NCBI GenBank assembly: GCA_963920525.1
Contig: OY986438.1
Location: forward strand, 134,198,671-134,262,670
Length of the DNA: 64,000 nt
Direction: 5' to 3'
Origin: Dichetophora obliterata
Lineage: Eukaryota; Arthropoda; Insecta; Diptera; Sciomyzidae
In this document: in pieces, positions 57,346 to 64,000 of the stretch
How the letters are laid out: every line of letters begins with the position of its first letter
Numbering within the stretch: position 1 is the first letter of the stretch
Translations under genes and position numbers: made by a program
The notes under the pieces: generated by a model
Told to the model about the DNA's origin: nothing
The model's input: only the letters and a program-made list of their open reading frames with translations
Database searches by the model: none

Positions 57346-59219
57346 AACCGCCAACCCAACCCAAATAGAAACTTATAAATTTATCATATCTTACCAGCAA
57401 AGTTTAATAAAATAAAAAAAGTATCCGTAATTTTAACCTCTGCTTAATTCGTGTCCAGCACTCAAACCACATTGATTGCAACTACTTGAAATATGTAAAA
57501 AAATGTTAGAATAACTATGAAACCAACTAGAGGTCGGCCTTTGTAGTTTAGTGGATAGGGCGAAACTTTTCTTTGAAGATTTAAAACTTTTAAGTAATTG
57601 TTTTCACAACTATAAATATTAATAGCTTTTACGGAAATGATGATTAAATACATTTTGTATATATTATCAAACAACTCAGACGCAATAAATACACTGTTGA
57701 GTAAGTAGTCCAATATTTTAATTATTTTTTGTATTTTTTTTTCCTTAAAGTTTTTTGAAAAATCGCTCATTTCGATTCAGATTATTTGACACTTTGAAAT
57801 ACTCTTTTTAACTTTTTGTAGATGAAAATTTTTGTTATTGAAAAACAGGACACGATAGCCTTTTTAACTCGTTTTCATTTTCTTTACTAATTGTTGGTGT
57901 AGACTACTAACAAATTTTAATACATAAATAAAATTATTAAAATCACTTTCTCACTCTTTCTTAAATTCGGTTAAATTTAGGAATTTATTACTTTCAATCA
58001 ATATTTTCAAAACAAATAAAAGTTTCGCTATTTGTGGTCAAAATTTATAAGCCTACTAACAACCATACACTTATCTATTCTGCAGCACTAAATATGCTTA
58101 AGCAAAATAACCAATTATTAATTAAAATACACTTCCACTTAATGCAAATTTACATAAAATGATTTTTAGCTAGTGAATAATCACCTTATTACAACTAGCG
58201 CCATCTAAGCTATTGAAAAAATTTAATAACAAAAAAACTGAAGATGTAAAAATTATAATGTTTAACCGCAGGTATCATCAATAAACAGACCTTTTCTGAA
58301 ACCTTTCCTTATTCTAAATCGGGGACGAATCTTAACGTAAGTTTTGATAGAAACTTAAAAAATTATAATTTACTTTCTCGATTTAAACCAACTTAGACTA
58401 TATTCCAACTAAAACTCATTGACTTTGGAACAAAATTTAAAAATAATTTCCGCAATAAATTCAAATATCTCTAATATTGCAATAAAATTCATAAAACAAA
58501 AAATGGTGCATTCGCAAGAGTACCGAATCAAATTTCCAAACAAGCAAAGAAATAAATAAATAAATAATTCAAGAGTATAAAAGTATCAAAGCATCTATGA
58601 TGCGCACACAAATACTTGAATATTTCAATGCACTTTAATATTAAAATTCCACAAACTCACAACCTCACTTCTTCCGCATCAAAGCTTTGTATTGCCAACA
58701 ATAAACACCAGCAATTTTATTTCTCCTTTTCGACACGCTCAATACTAGCACACGTACAACGTGTTCAAGTGCTTATTTCATTATTTCAATATTGTTTTTA
58801 TTATTTTTTATTAAAAGCACCTGCATGATATATAAGTGAACGATGAAATCATTGTAGGTGGGTGGGCGTATTTCTATCAACAGCAGCTGATTATAACGAT
58901 GCCACAAAAATATGTGCACAAAATAAACTAAACACTCAAGGTGTATAGAATACAGCAACAACTACAACAACACAGCATCACTCCATCGAACTCGTCATTA
59001 ACTAAATTTATTTGAATAGATATTTATACAATTTTACAGTTTTTAATCTGTTTTTCTTTCTGAAAGTATGTATAGATTTTGTGAAATTTGTGTTTTAACG
59101 TTGTGTATTTTATACACGATTATTTTGAGTATGTTTTGTGTGTTTCGTGTTGCATGAATTTTGTTGTTGTTTTTTGTTGTTTCTTTTACTTTTGCCACCA
59201 CCACACACACTACAGATGA
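57346..59219. other. AT-rich sequence, nothing recognised
   Basis: A lone A-box-like TAGTTTAGTGG at about 57548 lacks a B box. No gene is supported. Confidence 0.5.
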
Positions 59220-59740
59220 TTTTTAGCTCAGTAGATCGTTAGACTCACGTTCGGCGTTCTATAAAATTATTTCGCTCACTTTTGTTCACGTTGAATTCAA
59301 ACCAAAGATTTCAACGATATTCGACCAACGAAACGCGCGCGTTTAGTGCAACATTTTTTATTTTATTTTTTATTTTAAACTATTTTCCCTTGAGAAAATA
59401 GACGAGTTAATAAAAGAGTTAAGCCGTAAAACGAGTAAAAACAATTTAATTTGCTTCTTTACTACTAGAAAAATATTAGACAAGTTTATTTTATTTTATT
59501 TGATTTTTCTGTTTGAACCAAAGCTTATATTAATTTTATATGTATTTTTATATTTTGAAGGTGCAAATTTGAATTTTGTGCGTTTGAAAGTTTACAAAGA
59601 ATATATAAAAAAAGAAAATACCAGTAACCCATCTTATAATCCCTGCAACTACAACTAATTGCAAAAAGTAGCAACAAAAATATGGGTGCACAGTGGAAAA
59701 TTATTAATGCAAATTACAAAAATCTTGATGGTAATTTTTA
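59220..59740 (+). promoter_or_regulatory. Candidate promoter and leader of a host gene (speculative)
   Basis: A TATAAAA at 59260-59266 is followed by TCACTTTTGTTCACG and a GC-richer stretch (CGAAACGCGCGCG near 59330), unlike the surrounding DNA. About 350 bp on, an ATG near 59682 opens MGAQWKIINANYKNLDG, with a GTAATTT donor-like site. Either could be chance. No downstream exon is seen in the window. Confidence 0.2.
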
Positions 59741-62619
59741 AGTGTAAATACGTTTGTGAAATGTGCTGTTTGTGGAGTGTTTGCTGATGTATTTTTTTTT
59801 TTCAATTTTTATCAATTTTAACTGTACTCAAGGCTGTTTTAAAATATTTGCATGTTCATCATACGCCTTGTTGCACCAAAAAGCTTTTTTTGTCAACTAA
59901 AGAGCATAAAAATGATTTATTGCTAATGAACCTTCTTTCAACTTGAAATGTGAAATTTTTAAAAGTACAAATGTTGCTTTACTATCCTACAGCATAGCCT
60001 TGAAACTATAACATATTCAATTTCAAAGTTAATCGTACGTCGTGTTGCACCAAAGTGATTAAATTCATATTTGCTCGTGTTTTATTCAAAATAGCCCAAA
60101 TTTTTTATAGAAAGGGTTAGCTTTTCCCTTCCTGATACTCGCACAAAATAGCAATTTACTATATACCTAGCTGCTGCTTTTTTGTGGACGTTTCAATACT
60201 ATTTAAAAAAACTTTGCTTTATTGAACATCTTCTTAAGATTTTGCTTTCAATATATTCAATGGTTTGAGAAGAGAATGCACGCAGCAAAAATTATAGATA
60301 CTTTTGGAACTTTGCCATAATACTTGAAATTGGTTTGTAACGTCAATACAACATATTGTCAACATCTCGTAAAAGTGACAACATTTATTATTTATTTCAC
60401 ATCAACATTTATCGGAAGAATTTTGTTTTAAACTTTATATATTATTGCTTAGTTTTCCACTTATATATTATGCTTAATGAAATAAATTTTTTCTTTTATA
60501 TTGTTTTATATTTTCAAGAAAAATTTTTTGATAAGTTACTAAACCATTAACAAAAATTGTATGCAAAATTACATTATTACTACTACTCTATTTTATGTGG
60601 TGTAAAATATATTGATGTGGGGTTGTGTCAGAACATACAACATAAAGAAACACTTGAATAACTTTATTACAGTATATATTTTTTTTAAAGCAGACAGTTC
60701 CGTCAAATCTGCTCTCTGATTAACTCTATACAGAGTTGTTTTTATTATTGCTGCATTGTCCAAATTTACTTGATCACATAATTTACTTGATAATTTAAAC
60801 GTTTTTTACTTTACTTCGGTATGAGCAATCTCGGGGTGACATTTGTTTTACCACTTTACCAAACATTTTAGTACAAAAGTTGTTCACTTATATTTCATGA
60901 TGATAACTCTGGGAATAATCGAGTGAGTTTTGCAAAAAGTCTTGCTTAAAGTCAAACAAAAAATTCGAACATCGTGGCGTATGAGTAACATTATTTGTTT
61001 TAATGCGCTGAAAGTGGGCAAGACATATGTGAATTATTTAAGGTTTAAAAATAATTTCAACCATTTTTCTTGTAATATTTTTTTACCAAAGTTGTTGGCC
61101 AGAATAATAGGAAGAACTTTACCGAAGAAATGAAAATTAAAATCGTAATGGTTCAAGAGTAATCAACATGCAAATGAGTGTATATCTGGAGTTATTAAAA
61201 AAATGTGTAACTAAAGTCTTCGGTAAATTGGCAGAACGGATGTTACCACGAGATTCTTCATATAAAAATTAAGTGAAAAAGGATGAAATTTTTAAATACA
61301 GATTTTCATTCCGCACAGTGTTATAATTAAAATTCGTATACAGAAGTTTACAGGTATGATGAGTTATTTAGCGCTATCTATTTTGACATATTTTAATAGC
61401 AGAAAATACTGTAGTACAAATCTTTTACAAAATCACCAAAAACTTCAACACCACTCTTATGATTTTCATGAACATTTGAAAATATGTTTTCATATACGAT
61501 GCGTGTTTCGGCTCTGTCAATTTTGGTAAAATATACACAAAATCTTTAATGCTCACTTTTATTCTACAAAAAAACCAACAACCTCATTTGTTAAAAATTT
61601 TTATTGAGGTACTTTCACTAAATCAAACTCTTCGCAGCAACTGCAAACTGCTATGGAAACAGCAAAAGAACAACGTCTGCTGGGTCAGCTAGCTTAACAT
61701 ATAATTTTCTTATTTATAATAAATTCAACATTAAAAAAAACATACAAAAAGAATAGTTTTTAATTTTTATTTATGAAATAATTTTATATGCAAGACAATG
61801 AATAACCAGCAACTTGTCCTCATTGTGTCCACTAGCATCAGATTTTCCTTATTTCAACCAATAGTTAATCTAATTTCGACTACTTATTAACCTAGTTTCG
61901 ACCTATGTTATTTACCACTATAAACAATTAAGATTTTTTTTCTTTTGAGTCGGAACACAAGTAAAGCAACATTTAGTTTTTATATATAAAGATGACGCTG
62001 AAGTTGGTTTGCTTAAAAAGAGGTGAAAATAGGCCCCATCATAGATCGGCTCCAGATCGTCTAAAAAAATGCATTCGAAAATAAGCCCTTGAATACACAT
62101 CATTTACCAAAATTGAATAGAAATAACCGGGAAAAAAAATCAAAAAATTAACATTAATTTTTTAATAGTTGTACAACAATAATCAATTAAAAAAAAATTA
62201 AATTTTAAAAAAATTCTTTGCTTAAAACCTCCCTTAATGAAATTCATAAAATATTTGTTAGCATTAATCTTAGTTGCTTTTAAATCATGAAAATAATAAA
62301 GGAAATAATCTTTACCTTAAAGTTAAAAATTTAGCAAATTTTGACATGTGAAATAGAATTGTGGTGTCTTTAATTTTCAAGCATGTTTGAAATATTCCTT
62401 GCAAAAGTATTTTTTTATGTTTAAAAGAATTTTATGTAATTAATCCTTTTAATGGCTGGGCTAAACTAAGAACAAAATCATATTTTTGAGGTAATATTTC
62501 TATTAGGTGCGAGTAGCTCAATCTTCGAAACTCATATCAAAAAACTTTATTTTTCGAGCAACTCGATGGTTTTCGAGTATTTTGAGTTTTTTCAGTTCCC
62601 GTTAATGATTTTGATCTTA
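59741..62619. other. AT-rich sequence, nothing recognised
   Basis: No supported gene or clear repeat. Confidence 0.5.
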
Positions 62620-62945
62620 ATCAGTTGTGTGACATATTACTTTTGAAAGTGATATGTTACTTATTACATTTTACTGACTTCTAAATGTAATAATATTATA
62701 TCGCATATTACTTTTAAATTAAAGTAATTAGTTACTTATTACTATTACCTTTTGAATAAAATTGCAACAAATAGAAAAACACGTTACAACAAACCAATTA
62801 AGTTTTTCATTTACATTATAGTAAGTAATTAAGTAACTAGCAAAAAAGAAATAACATTTCTGGATTACTTCCAGCTAAAAGTAATAAGTTATATTACCAC
62901 TTTAGGGACAAAGAAATATATTGCTTAACATATTATATTACTTTG
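62620..62945. repeat. AT-rich inverted repeat with TTACTTTTAAAGTAA words
   Basis: ATATTACTTTTGAAAGTGAT at the left and AAAAGTAATAAGTTATATTA at the right pair loosely. TTACTTATTAC words recur between them. It looks like a short MITE, with ends uncertain. Confidence 0.4.
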
Positions 62946-64000
62946 CGTTACAGTCACAGTCAACACAGATCTTAATGTATGTGAGTGCTTTCACTCATCA
63001 GTGAAAACACCCAGTAGAAAATAAAACAGAATGGATTTTCAGCATATATTTAAGCGAACTAGCAGTATTATATTGTGATGTGCTGATGCGGTGTTTTTGT
63101 TATAAGTCTTAATTTGTTTAAATATAAAGATAATAAAATAATAACACAGCCAAACTTTTAGGCTTAAGAAAGCAAAAAAATTTAAACTTTGTTGGTGCTG
63201 TTTTGATTTTTGTATGGTTCTCTAAGATCAGAGAGCGACAAAAAAGTCAAAATAACAAGAACCATTTGTAAAAATTCTCAAAGCATTACATTTTGAGAGA
63301 CCATTGCACTTGGTCTGACCTCTCAATGTCGTCACAAATATTTTAGTTAATTTTGAAAATTTATGTGTTCGAATTTTTAGCGCCGACATTCATTGATGTT
63401 TTACAGCCATTTGTCTTATTAAAAATGGGAAACAACATTCACTAATACGCAGTGGAATTGAACTAAGAATATAATTGTGTAAAAATAAAGGTTAAAAAAA
63501 ATAAAATGTGGCGTGTATCGAAGCCAGTCCTTGTGTTTTTTTATAAATTTTCCCAAAAATATTTGTGATTCTAACAATTTTATTTAAATAATTTGACATG
63601 AACAACTTATCCCGAAACTAAACTGTACTTAAAAATACCTTTTCATTGAACCCAAGAATAAAGACTTGCATTTTGGTTTCATTTTGAACCCCTTCCAATG
63701 CATGGATTTCGATTTTGCATGTTTTGGGAATATATTTCCATTTCCTATTGGGTTAAAATGCTTAGAACACTCATGAGTCATGACTCATAACTGTGGAACA
63801 GTGGAATGATATATTAAATAATCGCATATATTTATTGTGTGTATTAGTTCTAATAAAATAAATAAAATTTAAACCAATGTTAATACCAATGTTTCAGGAG
63901 TTGTTATAAATAACTAAATTTCATCGAATATAAAAAAACATAGGCAGCTACTCTCTCAGTTTTTTATATACATATATGAACCTTCAAAGTGTTTTCAAGT
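62946..64000. other. AT-rich sequence, nothing recognised
   Basis: No supported feature. Confidence 0.5.

Noticed and set aside
57540..57600. tRNA-like A box in GTAGTTTAGTGGATAGGG
   Set aside because: No B box or cloverleaf follows at the right distance, so a tRNA gene is not supported.

Overview
The window looks like insect nuclear DNA, most likely from a fly such as a tephritid. It is strongly AT-rich, its spliced genes use eukaryotic signals, and it is full of non-LTR retroelements, a Ty3/gypsy retrotransposon, mariner/Tc1, hAT-like and PIF/Harbinger-like elements, foldback elements and simple repeats. The fly assignment is inference. No complete functional host gene is visible; this is intergenic or intronic repeat-rich DNA.

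Layout. Positions 1-8.5 kb hold a 1.5-kb foldback element (363-1865), one plausible first coding exon (2079-2239), a degenerate tandem-repeat block, an RNase H fragment of a LINE (3150-4300) and a 63-bp minisatellite (8128-8410). Positions 9.9-10.7 kb hold a MITE. Positions 12.7-19.3 kb are one decayed minus-strand LINE carrying three nested insertions: an RTE-type LINE with a 12-13 bp target-site duplication, an unclassified 1-kb element, and a 606-bp PIF/Harbinger-like element with exact 24-bp terminal repeats and the start of a MADF-domain gene. Positions 19.3-21.7 kb hold a TTCGTA-rich element with a tRNA-like module, then a Helitron-like repeat split by a hAT-like foldback element. A mariner pseudogene lies at 25.0-26.3 kb. 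Several short DNA elements, some with target duplications, fill 27-34 kb.

Positions 35.6-37.7 kb carry a processed pseudogene of GPAA1 (a GPI transamidase subunit), with AATAAA and an A-tract at its 3' end and an RNase H fragment of a LINE fused to its 5' end. Positions 38.2-43.2 kb are a nearly full-length Ty3/gypsy element on the minus strand (250-bp LTRs, 5-bp duplication, primer site for tRNA-Ser). Two LINE fragments meet head to head at 44.8 kb and run into a 1.56-kb hexanucleotide array (about 260 copies). A hAT-like element lies at 50.5-51.8 kb. Positions 52.5-56.3 kb hold a second copy of the Helitron-like repeat, in inverse orientation, itself split by a 3.2-kb hAT-like element. A Tc1 pseudogene follows. 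From 57.4 kb to the end the DNA is AT-rich with little structure apart from one candidate promoter region near 59.2-59.7 kb and an AT-rich inverted repeat near 62.8 kb.

The genes do not form a pathway. Their value is as a record of nested insertions: several elements keep target duplications, and two diverged copies of one repeat serve as empty sites for each other.
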